A stretch of DNA of 64,000 nucleotides from Eubacteriaceae bacterium (GCA_021770095.1 JAETRQ010000005.1:124001-188000); one strand, 5' to 3'; positions 7,248-15,947 are shown, counted from the stretch's first letter. Notes: generated by a model from the letters alone, not told the origin. Numbers and translations: made by a program.

Positions 7248-8630
7248 ATGCTTAATTCAGATAAAACACTTGAAAAACTTGTTGCACTCAGCAAAGGCAG
7301 GGGATTTGTTTATCCCGGCTCTGAGATTTACGGAGGACTTGCAAATACATGGGATTACGGTCCGCTTGGCGTTGAACTGAAAGAAAACATCAAAAAAGCC
7401 TGGAGAAAAAAGTTCATTCAGGAAAACAAATATAATGTCGGTCTTGACAGTGCAATTCTTATGAATCCTCAAACATGGGTAGCATCAGGTCATCTCGGCG
7501 GTTTTTCCGATCCGCTTATGGATTGCTGTGAGTGTAAAACAAGACACAGAGCTGACGATCTTATTGAAAATTTTGATGGAACAAATGTTGCCGGATGGTC
7601 CAATGAAGAAATGGCACAATATATTAAGGAACATAATATTGCTTGCCCGAACTGCGGTGCAGCGAATTTTACTGACATTCGTCAGTTTAATCTTATGTTC
7701 AAAACATTTCAGGGTGTTACAGAGGACAGCAAGGATGAAATTTATCTTCGTCCTGAAACAGCACAGGGTATTTTTGTTAATTTTGCCAATGTTCAGAGAA
7801 CAACCAGAAAGAAAATTCCTTTCGGCGTAGCACAGATTGGTAAGTCTTTCAGAAATGAAATCACTCCGGGTAAGTTTATCTTCCGTGTAAGAGAATTTGA
7901 GCAAATGGAACTTGAGTTTTTCTGTAAACCCGGAACAGATCTTGAATGGTTTGATTATTGGAGAGGTTTTTGCCGTGATTGGTTATATGCTCTCGGTATT
8001 AAAGAAGAAAATCTCAGACTCAGAGACCATGACCCTGAAGAACTTTGTTTCTATTCAAAAGCAACTACGGACTTTGAATATAATTTCCCGTTCGGTTGGG
8101 GCGAACTTTGGGGTATTGCTGACAGAACAGACTATGACCTTACACAGCATAGTGATACAAGCGGTAAAAAACTTGAATATGTTGACCAGGTTAATAATGA
8201 AAGATATATTCCTTATGTTATTGAACCTTCACTTGGTGTTGAGCGTTTGTTCCTTGCTTTGCTTACAGAAGCATACGACGAAGAAGTTATAGATGCAGAA
8301 AAGAATGATACAAGAGTTGTTATGCATTTCCATCCGGTTCTTGCACCATTCAAGGCAGCAGTGCTTCCGCTTTCAAAAAAACTCAGTGATAAGGCGGGAG
8401 AGGTGTTTGACGCTCTTGCTAAGAACTTCAATGTTGATTTTGATGATGCAGGTTCAATCGGTAAGCGTTATCGCCGTCAGGATGAAATCGGTACACCATA
8501 CTGCATTACCTATGATTTTGAATCTGAAGAAGACGGATGTGTAACCGTACGTGACCGTGACACAATGGAACAGGTAAGAATCCCTATTGACAGCCTTGTG
8601 TCCTTCATTAACGAAAAATTAGATTTTTAA
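7248..8630 (+). CDS. glyS: Glycyl-tRNA synthetase, single-chain dimeric type
   Basis: Class II synthetase charging tRNA-Gly. The 460 residues show the single-polypeptide (GlyQS/eukaryote-like) form, not the alpha/beta pair: [12 protein letters not shown] near the N-terminus, a zinc-type CxxC pair (CCECKTRH... and CPNCGAANF), motif 2 ([25 protein letters not shown]) and motif 3 ending in [12 protein letters not shown], then an anticodon-binding domain. The ATG at 7248 was chosen because GGAGG lies 9 bases upstream; an in-frame TTG at 7227 sits before that site and is unlikely to be used. Confidence 0.95.
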   Translation: MLNSDKTLEKLVALSKGRGFVYPGSEIYGGLANTWDYGPLGVELKENIKKAWRKKFIQENKYNVGLDSAILMNPQTWVASGHLGGFSDPLMDCCECKTRHRADDLIENFDGTNVAGWSNEEMAQYIKEHNIACPNCGAANFTDIRQFNLMFKTFQGVTEDSKDEIYLRPETAQGIFVNFANVQRTTRKKIPFGVAQIGKSFRNEITPGKFIFRVREFEQMELEFFCKPGTDLEWFDYWRGFCRDWLYALGIKEENLRLRDHDPEELCFYSKATTDFEYNFPFGWGELWGIADRTDYDLTQHSDTSGKKLEYVDQVNNERYIPYVIEPSLGVERLFLALLTEAYDEEVIDAEKNDTRVVMHFHPVLAPFKAAVLPLSKKLSDKAGEVFDALAKNFNVDFDDAGSIGKRYRRQDEIGTPYCITYDFESEEDGCVTVRDRDTMEQVRIPIDSLVSFINEKLDF

Positions 8631-8651
8631 TATCTGAAAGAGAGTGAGATT

Positions 8652-9890
8652 ATGAATAATATTAACAGACCACTTGTTAAATCTCAGGCACGCGAACTTA
8701 TAAAAGGAAAGTTTTTTTATCTCTTTATTATTTCGATGATAGTTGCTTTTCTCACCGGTTCGTCTTTATATGTTAATGTTGGCAATATGAACTTTGGCAG
8801 CCATTCAACATATGATAATTATCAGGATTATTATGATGATTATGATTTTGATGATTTTTATGATGATGGTAATTTTTTGCAGGATAATCCGATTGAGGAT
8901 TTCCAGTTTAATTCTGCTCAGAGCAGTCCTGCAGTAAAGGATATGGCAAAGCCTGTAAATTCAGATATTGGTGGATTACTCCGAACCATGTCACTTGGTT
9001 TTGCCTCCATAGCACTTATTGTAAGTCTTATATTTGCACCGCTTCAGGTTACTCTGTCAGGTATGTATGTTTCTTTTATCAGAAGAAGAGCGGATGAAGA
9101 ATTTCAGTTCGGTAAAGAACTCGGCGGAATTTTCAAAAAGTCATTTGATAATTCTTATCTCAACAAACTTGTTCTGGTTGTATTGAGAAATATACTTGTC
9201 GGTTTACTTTGTATTTTGTTTATTGTTCCGGGCATTATTTTTATGTTCAGTTCCTATTTTGCTTATCAGATTATGATTGATTATCCGAATCTCAAACCGA
9301 GCGAGGCAATCAAACTGTCAAAGAAAATGGTTAAAGGCAACAGAACAGAATTATTCACACTCGTTTTGAGCTTTATTCCTTGGATGTTGTTGATTTTGGT
9401 TACATTCGGTATTGCAAGTATTTATGTTACACCTTATATGATGACAACGGATGCACTTTATTATGAGAATTTCCGCCTCAGAGCATTGGCGGAAGGCAGA
9501 ATTACGGAAGATGACTTCCTCTCAGAACAAGAGAAATTTGCCAAGTACAGTGCGAATTCCGATGGTATGAACGGTGCATATACGCAGCCGACAGGAACAT
9601 ACTATTCTCCTGATATGAACAATTCATATCAGCAGCAGTTTAACGGTGCTTATTATACACCTGATTTGAATACAAATCCTGTTAACAGAGAATCATGTAC
9701 GCCGAACGAGCCTAAAAATGACGGTTATTATTATGCACCCCAGCAGCAACAGCCGCAGAGACCTGATAATAATCATTTCTATGAACCTCAGCCACAGCCT
9801 GAAGAAAATCAGTATTATCAGCCACCTGTTCAAGAGGACTTCAAGTCTGCTGTGGAAAGTGAAAACACTGATGATTCTACACAAGTATAA
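8652..9890 (+). CDS. DUF975 family membrane protein with a disordered Q/P/Y-rich tail
   Basis: A 412-residue integral membrane protein. The start (KSQARELIKGKFFYLFIISM) is the DUF975 hallmark. Membrane segments lie at about 20-40, 108-130, 172-198 and 230-262. Two low-complexity parts stand out: an external D/Y/N-rich loop at about residues 55-80, and a cytoplasmic tail of about 120 residues (from about 290 on) rich in Gln, Pro, Tyr and Asn with repeated YYxPD/YYxP units, probably disordered. The family has no assigned function. It sits 21 bases after glyS and may be co-transcribed with it. Confidence 0.75.
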   Translation: MNNINRPLVKSQARELIKGKFFYLFIISMIVAFLTGSSLYVNVGNMNFGSHSTYDNYQDYYDDYDFDDFYDDGNFLQDNPIEDFQFNSAQSSPAVKDMAKPVNSDIGGLLRTMSLGFASIALIVSLIFAPLQVTLSGMYVSFIRRRADEEFQFGKELGGIFKKSFDNSYLNKLVLVVLRNILVGLLCILFIVPGIIFMFSSYFAYQIMIDYPNLKPSEAIKLSKKMVKGNRTELFTLVLSFIPWMLLILVTFGIASIYVTPYMMTTDALYYENFRLRALAEGRITEDDFLSEQEKFAKYSANSDGMNGAYTQPTGTYYSPDMNNSYQQQFNGAYYTPDLNTNPVNRESCTPNEPKNDGYYYAPQQQQPQRPDNNHFYEPQPQPEENQYYQPPVQEDFKSAVESENTDDSTQV

Positions 9891-9903
9891 ATAGTGATAT
9901 AAT

Positions 9904-9938
9904 AAAATCCCGCAAGGATATTTCCTTGCGGGATTTTT
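9904..9938. terminator. Bidirectional terminator between convergent genes
   Basis: Long stem AAATCCCGCAAGGA/TCCTTGCGGGATTT with a 4-base loop and A/T runs on both sides serves the plus-strand DUF975 gene and the minus-strand HAAS gene. Confidence 0.92.
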
Positions 9939-9951
9939 CGCTGTGGCAATA

Positions 9952-12063
9952 TTAATAATTATTATATTCTTCAAAATCAAGTATATTACCGTCTTTGTCC
10001 CAACTTGTTTCAAGTGCTTTAGTATATATATTGCCTTTTTGATCATGATAATAATATTCACTTGGAGAGTTCTTTTTCAGTTCATTATTCGTGAAAAAGC
10101 AGAGGTATCCGTCTTTATCAATATATCCGTGGTTTGCCTCATATTTTTCCCCGTTAAGTCCTATCAAATAGTGCAGACTTTTCTCTTCATCAAATTCATA
10201 TCTGAATCTTATACCATTTTTTGTATAATAGGGGATATTTTCATAATCATCATACGCAATACCATTTTTACTGTAATGTATTTTATAAGGATTATGTGCA
10301 ATTTTTCGCCACATTCCGTTGCCGGAGGATTGATAATAACCATCTTCTTCCTCTTGGTTAGGAGAACTGATGCCTAAAAATGTAATATTTGTATATGAAT
10401 CAAATAGTATAATGTTTTCTTCCTCTAACTTTGTATACATAAATAATAAATCATCTGAAAATTTGAATATGCGGAATTGTTTATATCGTTCATCCGAATG
10501 TATTTGTTCATATATCTCGTTTGATATGTCATATTCGGCATAGGATAAAAGAATATCAATCGCAGATACAATATCATCAATTTGCTTTTTATCTAAAGTA
10601 CATCCAAGATTTTGTTCTATTTGATTGTTATCAGCATCAGGATTTTCAGTCAAATAGTTAATTACTTTTTCTTTTAAAGTTTCAATATTCTTTCGTTTTT
10701 CAGAATATTCATAAACAATAAAGTCTGTATTGTATGCATTTGCACCTGATCCTATTGTATATGTATAAGTGAATTGGGTATCATGTTTATACTGATTGTT
10801 GGATGGGATAATATAAAGATTTGCAGGTAAATATTCTTTTAAAAATTCTGCCTGTGTATTGTTGTCTTTATTTAAGGCGATAAAATTGTATATATCATCA
10901 AGTTGATTGGGTGTGGTTTTTATTTTATACAAAGATAGTGAATCATATCCATTTTTATATTGACTGAGATTTGAAATACTCAAATTTATTGAATAATCAT
11001 TTTGCTTTTCATAACTTTCAGGATATCTTTTAAGAATTGTATTTGCAAATATTTTGGCAAGTCGTTCAGTTGCGGTTTCCTTTTTATTTTTATCATCATC
11101 CGGATTAAAATTAATTATAATGTTAGCAATCTGACTATTATAACTATAACCGATAATTTGGTTTTTATTTTTTATTTCAGTAAAATCGGCAGAACTGTTT
11201 TTTATATATTCGTTTATATCATTAACAGTTTCACAGTTTTTTGCAATATCAAAAGCCAATGAAACGTCATCAGAATACTTTTCTTTTATATTATTTTGAA
11301 AAACAAAAAATCTTGTTGAACAGAGTATTGCTATTATTACAAAAACTACTGTCATGATTAAATTGATTTTTGAAACCGTATTATTTAAGTGATTATCTGA
11401 AAGGGTGTTGTTCAGATTTTGCTTTTTTATACAGTAAGATGATGAGATGATTGTTGTTAACAAAACGATTATTGCCACTATTAAAGTAATGGGAATTGTG
11501 ACAATGCTTTTGGCATCACTAATTGTTGCGGTATATGAACCGGTTATTATTCTGAATAAATTGCCGATATTTCCAGCAATTTTGCTAATATTATTTATTA
11601 CAAAATATGTGAATAGGATTGTTCCTATTCCTCCAACAGTATTGAGAAAACAATTTATAATACGACTTTTTTGCATAGCGGCAAAGGAACTGATGAAAAA
11701 TATGGAAATTGCTGTAAATATGCTTGCTAAATTTATGGATACTGTACCAATATCATCAAAAATATATTGTTTTAATATAAAATATCCTACCCCAAGCAAG
11801 GAAATCCAAAGTACGGTTAAAATTATATCCCATGTAGGATTGTAATAATCGTTATGAAGTGATGCAAGTTGGTCGCTTATATCGGAACTGTCTCCCATAA
11901 CCTCTACTGCCATCTCTTCTGCTGTTTGTTCATCATATCCTATTTCTTCATTGAAAGTCTTTTGTATAAGCATGTGGTCGGCCAGTTCTGCCTCCACTTT
12001 GTGCTTCTCATTTTGGTTGAAAATTTTAGAGACAGCACTTTTTATATAATCATTAATTTTCAT
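9952..12063 (-). CDS. HAAS-domain membrane protein paired with PadR
   Basis: A 703-residue protein. Residues about 1-75 form a HAAS/permease-prefix domain (EAELADHM..., GYDEQTAEEMAVEVMGD), which in the family often follows a PadR regulator. Five membrane segments follow (about 77-98, 106-126, 136-158, 185-208 and 232-253). The remaining 450 residues are predicted outside the membrane and unknown; the last 120 contain repeated aromatic Y-x-x-x-G units (for example YYTKNGIRF, YIDKDGYLCF, YHDQKGNIY), resembling beta-repeat wall proteins. Its ATG overlaps the padR stop by one base (TAATG). It is probably the target or partner of that regulator. Confidence 0.7.
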   Translation of the reverse strand: MKINDYIKSAVSKIFNQNEKHKVEAELADHMLIQKTFNEEIGYDEQTAEEMAVEVMGDSSDISDQLASLHNDYYNPTWDIILTVLWISLLGVGYFILKQYIFDDIGTVSINLASIFTAISIFFISSFAAMQKSRIINCFLNTVGGIGTILFTYFVINNISKIAGNIGNLFRIITGSYTATISDAKSIVTIPITLIVAIIVLLTTIISSSYCIKKQNLNNTLSDNHLNNTVSKINLIMTVVFVIIAILCSTRFFVFQNNIKEKYSDDVSLAFDIAKNCETVNDINEYIKNSSADFTEIKNKNQIIGYSYNSQIANIIINFNPDDDKNKKETATERLAKIFANTILKRYPESYEKQNDYSINLSISNLSQYKNGYDSLSLYKIKTTPNQLDDIYNFIALNKDNNTQAEFLKEYLPANLYIIPSNNQYKHDTQFTYTYTIGSGANAYNTDFIVYEYSEKRKNIETLKEKVINYLTENPDADNNQIEQNLGCTLDKKQIDDIVSAIDILLSYAEYDISNEIYEQIHSDERYKQFRIFKFSDDLLFMYTKLEEENIILFDSYTNITFLGISSPNQEEEDGYYQSSGNGMWRKIAHNPYKIHYSKNGIAYDDYENIPYYTKNGIRFRYEFDEEKSLHYLIGLNGEKYEANHGYIDKDGYLCFFTNNELKKNSPSEYYYHDQKGNIYTKALETSWDKDGNILDFEEYNNY

Positions 12064-12389
12064 TATGCAAAATTGAGCACTTTTTGTACAGAAGTTGTGA
12101 ATTTTGAAAATTCTTCTTTTTTAGCTGCTAAGTGCTTTAGACCTTTCTTTGTTATATGATAATATTTTCTTTTTCTACCATCCGCTGTTTGCCAATAGCA
12201 CTCAGTTAACTTTTCTTTTTCAAGTGCATGTAAAATAGGATATAGAGTACCTTCTTTTAGACAAAATGCATTTTCACTTCTTTTTTCAAGTTCTTTTGCA
12301 ATTCTGTAACCGTACATATCCTCTTTTTCAATGACCGATAATATCAGTATTGTTGTACTTCCGCTAAGCAGTTCTTTACTGAATTTCAT
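12063..12389 (-). CDS. PadR family transcriptional regulator
   Basis: Winged-helix repressor of about 108 residues with the PadR signature: MYGYRIAKELE, LKEGTLYPILHALEKEKL and a wing ending RKRKYYHITKKGLKHL. The chosen ATG at 12387-12389 has AAAGGA 9 bases upstream; an earlier ATG at 12398 directly touches that site and is less likely. It is translationally coupled to the HAAS membrane gene, and a 12-bp palindrome overlaps its own -10 box, consistent with autoregulation. Confidence 0.88.
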   Translation of the reverse strand: MKFSKELLSGSTTILILSVIEKEDMYGYRIAKELEKRSENAFCLKEGTLYPILHALEKEKLTECYWQTADGRKRKYYHITKKGLKHLAAKKEEFSKFTTSVQKVLNFA

Positions 12390-12425
12390 AAAAATCATTC
12401 CTTTCTCTAATGTTTATATAGAACC

Positions 12426-12463
12426 TCTATGCATAGATTATCATAGTATAATACTTTTGTCAA
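12426..12463 (-). promoter_or_regulatory. padR promoter with overlapping palindromic operator
   Basis: On the minus strand TTGACA (12458-12463), a 17-base spacer and TAATCT (12435-12440). A perfect 12-bp palindrome TCTATGCATAGA (12426-12437) overlaps the -10 box and start site, the position expected for an autorepressor. Confidence 0.65.
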
Positions 12464-12493
12464 TATATAGCAATAGAACTCTTAACTCAAAAT

Positions 12494-12536
12494 AAAAATC
12501 CGAAATACAAAGACAAGACTTTGCATTTCGGATTTT
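12494..12536 (-). terminator. Terminator after the small-gene pair (minus strand)
   Basis: Long near-perfect stem (AAAATCCGAAAT.CAAAG against CTTTGCATTTCGGATTTT) with a T-rich tail on the minus strand, 11 bases past the stop at 12547. Confidence 0.9.
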
Positions 12537-12546
12537 ATGATTAAAT

Positions 12547-12789
12547 TTATAATTTGTTTTCTTCCTGATATTCTTTTGAGAATTCTGTGTTTAGTTCATC
12601 GGGGATTGGTACGCCCATTTGTGTTTTGTCATCAGGCTGTACGGTCGGGTTGGTTATCCAACTTGAATATCTGTTTGTTACATCTTTTTTTAAATTGTAT
12701 TTTTCTTTATAATTCTTTTTTACTTTTTCAGTGCTTACAGGCACATTGTAATTGTTGAGGCTGTTTATTGTTTGCTTATCCTTGCTCAT
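12547..12789 (-). CDS. Small hypothetical protein (possible DUF3787-like)
   Basis: An 80-residue hydrophilic protein with a basic N-terminal half (KVKKNYKEKYNLKK) and an acidic C-terminus. The block SSWITNPTVQPDDKTQMGVP..PDEL resembles, weakly, the pattern of the small clostridial DUF3787 proteins (A-W ... V-x-x-P-x-x-x-x-V), some of which are reported on spores. I would not rely on that assignment. It overlaps the preceding 52-residue gene by 14 bases and ends at a strong terminator, so the two are one unit. Confidence 0.55.
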   Translation of the reverse strand: MSKDKQTINSLNNYNVPVSTEKVKKNYKEKYNLKKDVTNRYSSWITNPTVQPDDKTQMGVPIPDELNTEFSKEYQEENKL

Positions 12790-12934
12790 TTTCGGTTACA
12801 CCCTCAACTACTGCTTTTAAATCATCAAGCGAATTGATTTTTGCTCCGCTTTGGATGATTGTTTCCTGCATCATTTTTGGCAGAGAATTAAAATAATCCT
12901 GCATTTGCGGTGTGAGATTAAACATATCCGGCAT
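12776..12934 (-). CDS. 52-residue small hypothetical protein
   Basis: A short frame that starts at ATG 12932-12934 with AGGAG 8 bases upstream and ends inside the next gene (14-base overlap). The product begins MPDMFNLTPQMQDYF and continues with a helix-turn-helix-like pattern (PKMMQETIIQSG..INSLDDLKAVVEGV). The good ribosome site, the amphipathic helices and the overlap with another short gene make a real small protein likely. I know no function; the composition recalls small proteins common in Clostridia. Confidence 0.6.
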   Translation of the reverse strand: MPDMFNLTPQMQDYFNSLPKMMQETIIQSGAKINSLDDLKAVVEGVTENEQG

Positions 12935-12981
12935 AATAAAAACTCCTTTCAAGCATATTATTGCTCAAAAGGCGTTTTTTA

Positions 12982-13085
12982 TTAAATCTGTTTTTTCATA
13001 TAAACCATATCGACCAGTGCCTGCTGTAGTCTCTGCGTTGAAAATCGGGAAAAACGGCAATATTCTTTATTTCAATCATTTTCAT
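12982..13085 (-). pseudogene. Remnant of a GNAT acetyltransferase, truncated and frameshifted
   Basis: Directly after the hemW stop (TGATATG), the frame from 13085 gives MKMIEIKNIAVFPDFQRRDYS, which is motif A of a GNAT N-acetyltransferase (the V-x-P-x-x-Q-x-x-G/D-Y acetyl-CoA loop). Around 13023-13030 the frame must shift to continue as QALVDMVYMKKQI, the helix that normally follows, after which a stop occurs at 12982-12984. The domain's N- and C-terminal parts are absent. This is a roughly 35-codon decaying fragment, not a working gene. Confidence 0.6.
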
Positions 13086-13086
13086 A

Positions 13087-14121
13087 TCAATCTATTAATT
13101 CGCTGATAATATAATTGGACACTAACATCCCCTGAGGTGTAAGCGAAATGCTTTTTTCTGTTTCATTCATTAATCCCATACGGATAAAACGGGTATAATC
13201 ATTATGCACCCATGATTTATCAATTCCTTTGGTCAGCCGTAACCCAAGCATGATTTTTTCCTGTTCGGTTTTACCTTCGCCGTCGTAATGAATTTTAAAA
13301 TCCTTGTCATAGAAAAATCTTTTTCCGTTCCATAGGGAATGTGCAGATGAACCGATTCCGAGATAATCTTTAAGTTCCCAATATTTCAGATTATGTCTGC
13401 TTTCAAATCCCGGTTTAGAAAAATTGCTTATCTCATATTGGTTAAATCCGATTGACTTTAAACAGTCGATTGTTTTCAGATACATTTGTGCCACAGTATC
13501 ATCGTCCGGAAGAGCAAGACGATTCTTTATTTCAAAAAACTTTGTGTTCTCTTCAATTTTGAGCATATATGCACTGATGTGTGATACATCCATTTTTTCA
13601 ATGAACGCAAATGTTTCGTCAAGGCTTTCAAGTGTCTGTTTTGGCGTTCCGAGCATAACATCAAGGCTGATGTTGTTAATGCCTGCATTTTTGGCATCAT
13701 ATACCGCTTTCGCCACTTCTGTTTGTCCTGCTCTTCTGCCAAGTGCAAAGCGTTCCTCGTCTTTCGCACTTTGCATGCCAAGGCTGATTCGGTTGATGCC
13801 GAAAGAGTGATATTCCTTGAAATCTTGTTCAAGGTTTTTTGATGGATTACATTCTATCGTAATTTCTGCATGATTATCAATATCAAATTGATGGTAACAG
13901 TTTTCAATAATTTTTCCAATCAGATGACTGTCTATAATTGACGGGGTACCGCCGCCGAAGTATATTGTGTCAAATTTACCATGATATTTCTTTATTTCTT
14001 CACAAAGTCTGTCGGTATACTTTGTTGCTGAATCCTTATCATATCTAACACTGTAAAAATCACAGTAAGGACATTTTGACCTGCAAAAAGGAATGTGAAT
14101 ATAAAGTCCTGCTTTTTTCAT
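13087..14121 (-). CDS. hemW: HemW-like radical SAM heme chaperone (coproporphyrinogen oxidase-related)
   Basis: A 344-residue radical SAM protein. The 4Fe-4S cluster motif is C13-x3-C17-x2-C20 (CRSKCPYC), followed by YFGGGTPS, the ECNP strand and the GINRISLGMQS motif typical of HemN/HemW. Single-domain length and the sequence context fit HemW, a membrane-associated heme insertion protein, better than the oxidase HemN. The C-terminal HemN_C-like winged segment ends MLVSNYIISELID. The gene stands alone, upstream of a GNAT remnant. Confidence 0.85.
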   Translation of the reverse strand: MKKAGLYIHIPFCRSKCPYCDFYSVRYDKDSATKYTDRLCEEIKKYHGKFDTIYFGGGTPSIIDSHLIGKIIENCYHQFDIDNHAEITIECNPSKNLEQDFKEYHSFGINRISLGMQSAKDEERFALGRRAGQTEVAKAVYDAKNAGINNISLDVMLGTPKQTLESLDETFAFIEKMDVSHISAYMLKIEENTKFFEIKNRLALPDDDTVAQMYLKTIDCLKSIGFNQYEISNFSKPGFESRHNLKYWELKDYLGIGSSAHSLWNGKRFFYDKDFKIHYDGEGKTEQEKIMLGLRLTKGIDKSWVHNDYTRFIRMGLMNETEKSISLTPQGMLVSNYIISELID

Positions 14122-14207
14122 AAGTTTAATTGAAATTCTTTCATAATAATATAAATTGCTGAACCACAGTTATCATATCATTAAATCCGATATGGTGTCA
14201 AATGCAT

Positions 14208-14498
14208 TTATATTTCTGTATTTTTTTGTGTTAAGTCATCTATAATATTTTGTATATGCATTAATTGTGTGTCACTTAATGCCGATACATTAATATATTT
14301 TTCTTTATCGAGTCCTAAAAGAAAATCAGAGGAAACACTGAAAAAAGAACATAATTTTATTAACATATCAACAGATGGCTGAATATTATTATTTTCCCAG
14401 TTGGAAACACATTGTTTTGTTATTCCCAATTTATTTGCTAACTGAACCTGATTTAAACCTTTAGCAATTCTTAATTTTTTTATTTGTTCATTAAGCAT
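14208..14498 (-). CDS. XRE family helix-turn-helix regulator
   Basis: A 96-residue cytoplasmic DNA-binding protein with a Cro/C1-type domain at residues about 4-60 (IKKLRIAKGLNQVQLANKLGITKQCVSNWEN) and a short helical tail. AGGAG lies 9 bases upstream of the ATG. It is divergent from a DUF4234 membrane gene, and the intergenic region contains a perfect 8-4-8 inverted repeat just upstream of its start. The likely role is an autoregulated repressor of the divergent pair. Confidence 0.85.
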   Translation of the reverse strand: MLNEQIKKLRIAKGLNQVQLANKLGITKQCVSNWENNNIQPSVDMLIKLCSFFSVSSDFLLGLDKEKYINVSALSDTQLMHIQNIIDDLTQKNTEI

Positions 14499-14512
14499 AT
14501 TTACATCTCCTG

Positions 14513-14532
14513 TTATTTACTATTGTAAATAA
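14513..14532. promoter_or_regulatory. Operator-like inverted repeat between the XRE and DUF4234 genes
   Basis: TTATTTAC (14513-14520), a TATT spacer, then GTAAATAA (14525-14532): perfect 8-bp arms. It lies 4 bases before the plus-strand -35 box and over the expected -10/start region of the minus-strand XRE gene. Confidence 0.6.
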
Positions 14533-14536
14533 ATAA

Positions 14537-14565
14537 TTGACAATATAAAAATACTATGGTATATT
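14537..14565 (+). promoter_or_regulatory. Promoter of the DUF4234 gene
   Basis: TTGACA (14537-14542), 17 bases, TATATT (14560-14565), directly downstream of the 8-4-8 inverted repeat. Confidence 0.7.
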
Positions 14566-14600
14566 AATAATTGACTAATATGTATAAAAGGAGATAACTT

Positions 14601-14996
14601 ATGTTAAAAAAACAAGAATGGTGGAAAGTATTTTTGCTTTCCGTGTTAACAGGAGGAGTATACTGTACTTATTATTGGTATGCGATTTACAGAGATGTCA
14701 ATAAAATGGAAAGCAATAGTGAGGAAAGTCATACGATTCATTATATTCTTTATCTTTTGCTTGATATTTTTACCGGTTCTGTTTCAGGTTTTATATTTAT
14801 GATTATTTATTATAAAAAAGCCTGTGCAATTGCAGAAACAAATTCGGTTGCATTAAGACCAAAATCAGCACTTGTTTACGCATTGATTATGTACATTCCT
14901 ATTTTATCCTTTGTGATTCTTGTGAAAAATCATAATAAATTAATAGATGCTTTCGAAAACGGAAGCACTATTGAAGTTGAAGGAATAGTTCATTAA
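14601..14996 (+). CDS. DUF4234 family small membrane protein
   Basis: A 131-residue protein with three or four membrane segments (about 9-27, 45-72 and 92-113). The start (WWKVFLLSVLTGGVYCTYYWYAIYRDVNKM) is the DUF4234 pattern, in which a first helix with a G-x-Y/F-x-x-Y-W turn is followed by a polar linker. A GGAG site lies 9 bases upstream. The family has no known function. It appears to be controlled from the operator shared with the divergent XRE regulator and is followed after 6 bases by an unknown soluble protein. Confidence 0.75.
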   Translation: MLKKQEWWKVFLLSVLTGGVYCTYYWYAIYRDVNKMESNSEESHTIHYILYLLLDIFTGSVSGFIFMIIYYKKACAIAETNSVALRPKSALVYALIMYIPILSFVILVKNHNKLIDAFENGSTIEVEGIVH

Positions 14997-15002
14997 TATA
15001 TT

Positions 15003-15947
15003 ATGGGAAATTTGATGGATTATCCGCTGCATGTATTGGCAATTGGTGTAACAAAAGCAGAAGCAATAAGAAGTTTTTGTACCTATCTTTCACAGAGGAA
15101 GACACCCGATGATATTTTTAGTGAATCGGAATTATATGGGGTATCCGTTTGTTATGCACCTTGTTATATTTGCGAACTGCATTTTGATTTCCGTTGGCTT
15201 GTCAAAATAACTGAAACAACAACTATTCAGGGAAAATCAGCATACAGTTCAGATTCTGAAACATATATTCAGAATGAAATTGACGCCTACAAAAGAGGTT
15301 GGCTACAAGGTGCATATGGTAATCACGGGGATACAAGAGAGTATACTTATCAAACAACCTCGGATTATTTTGACAGGGGAAACAGTACAGCGTTTGTTAA
15401 TCATCTATTCCCTGCGCAAACAGGAGAGCTGAATGAAATTGACGATAGTTTTTATCCGGATGTTAAGACGGCTATTAATCACTTTCGGTTTGATATTGAC
15501 AAAAATGAAATTGAAGTGCTTGATTATTTAAATGAACATGCTTTGTGTTTTGAAGAAGCGGTTTGTGAAGATGTTTTAAAAGAGAAAATGTACAGTTGTA
15601 TTTATGAATATATTCGTTCTGTATATGCTTCCACTCCGTATCAAGTTGAAAGTATTGATTATACTATTACAAATAAAATGTGTGAAGTACTTCTTTGCCC
15701 TGTTTATATTATTAATTATACTTACAAAGACAGAGGATACCGTGTTTTTATTAACGCACATAATTTCGGGCAGAAATCAATATTGAATAAAAACATGGGT
15801 GTTGCCGGCGGAGAGATACCGAAAGAAGAATCAAACAGATCCAAAGGCTTATTTGCTAAAATAAAAGCGGAAAAGAGCAAAAGAAATATGAAAAAACAAA
15901 TGCGTCCTGAGACTGAACAAAAATGGATAGCAATGTTTGGAAAATAA
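15003..15947 (+). CDS. Hypothetical soluble protein downstream of DUF4234
   Basis: A 314-residue protein without signal peptide or membrane helix; I cannot name its family. The C-terminal third (LLCPVYIINYTYKDRGYRVFINA) resembles the beta-rich block of some zinc-ribbon-associated cytoplasmic proteins in which a Y-x-Y-x-x-x-x-Y-x-V-x-V-N strand pair recurs, and the end is very basic (KSKRNMKKQMRPE). No strong ribosome site precedes the ATG at 15003; GGGA before an ATG at 15015 is an alternative start, and coupling to the upstream gene is also possible. Function unknown. Confidence 0.65.
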   Translation: MGNLMDYPLHVLAIGVTKAEAIRSFCTYLSQRKTPDDIFSESELYGVSVCYAPCYICELHFDFRWLVKITETTTIQGKSAYSSDSETYIQNEIDAYKRGWLQGAYGNHGDTREYTYQTTSDYFDRGNSTAFVNHLFPAQTGELNEIDDSFYPDVKTAINHFRFDIDKNEIEVLDYLNEHALCFEEAVCEDVLKEKMYSCIYEYIRSVYASTPYQVESIDYTITNKMCEVLLCPVYIINYTYKDRGYRVFINAHNFGQKSILNKNMGVAGGEIPKEESNRSKGLFAKIKAEKSKRNMKKQMRPETEQKWIAMFGK

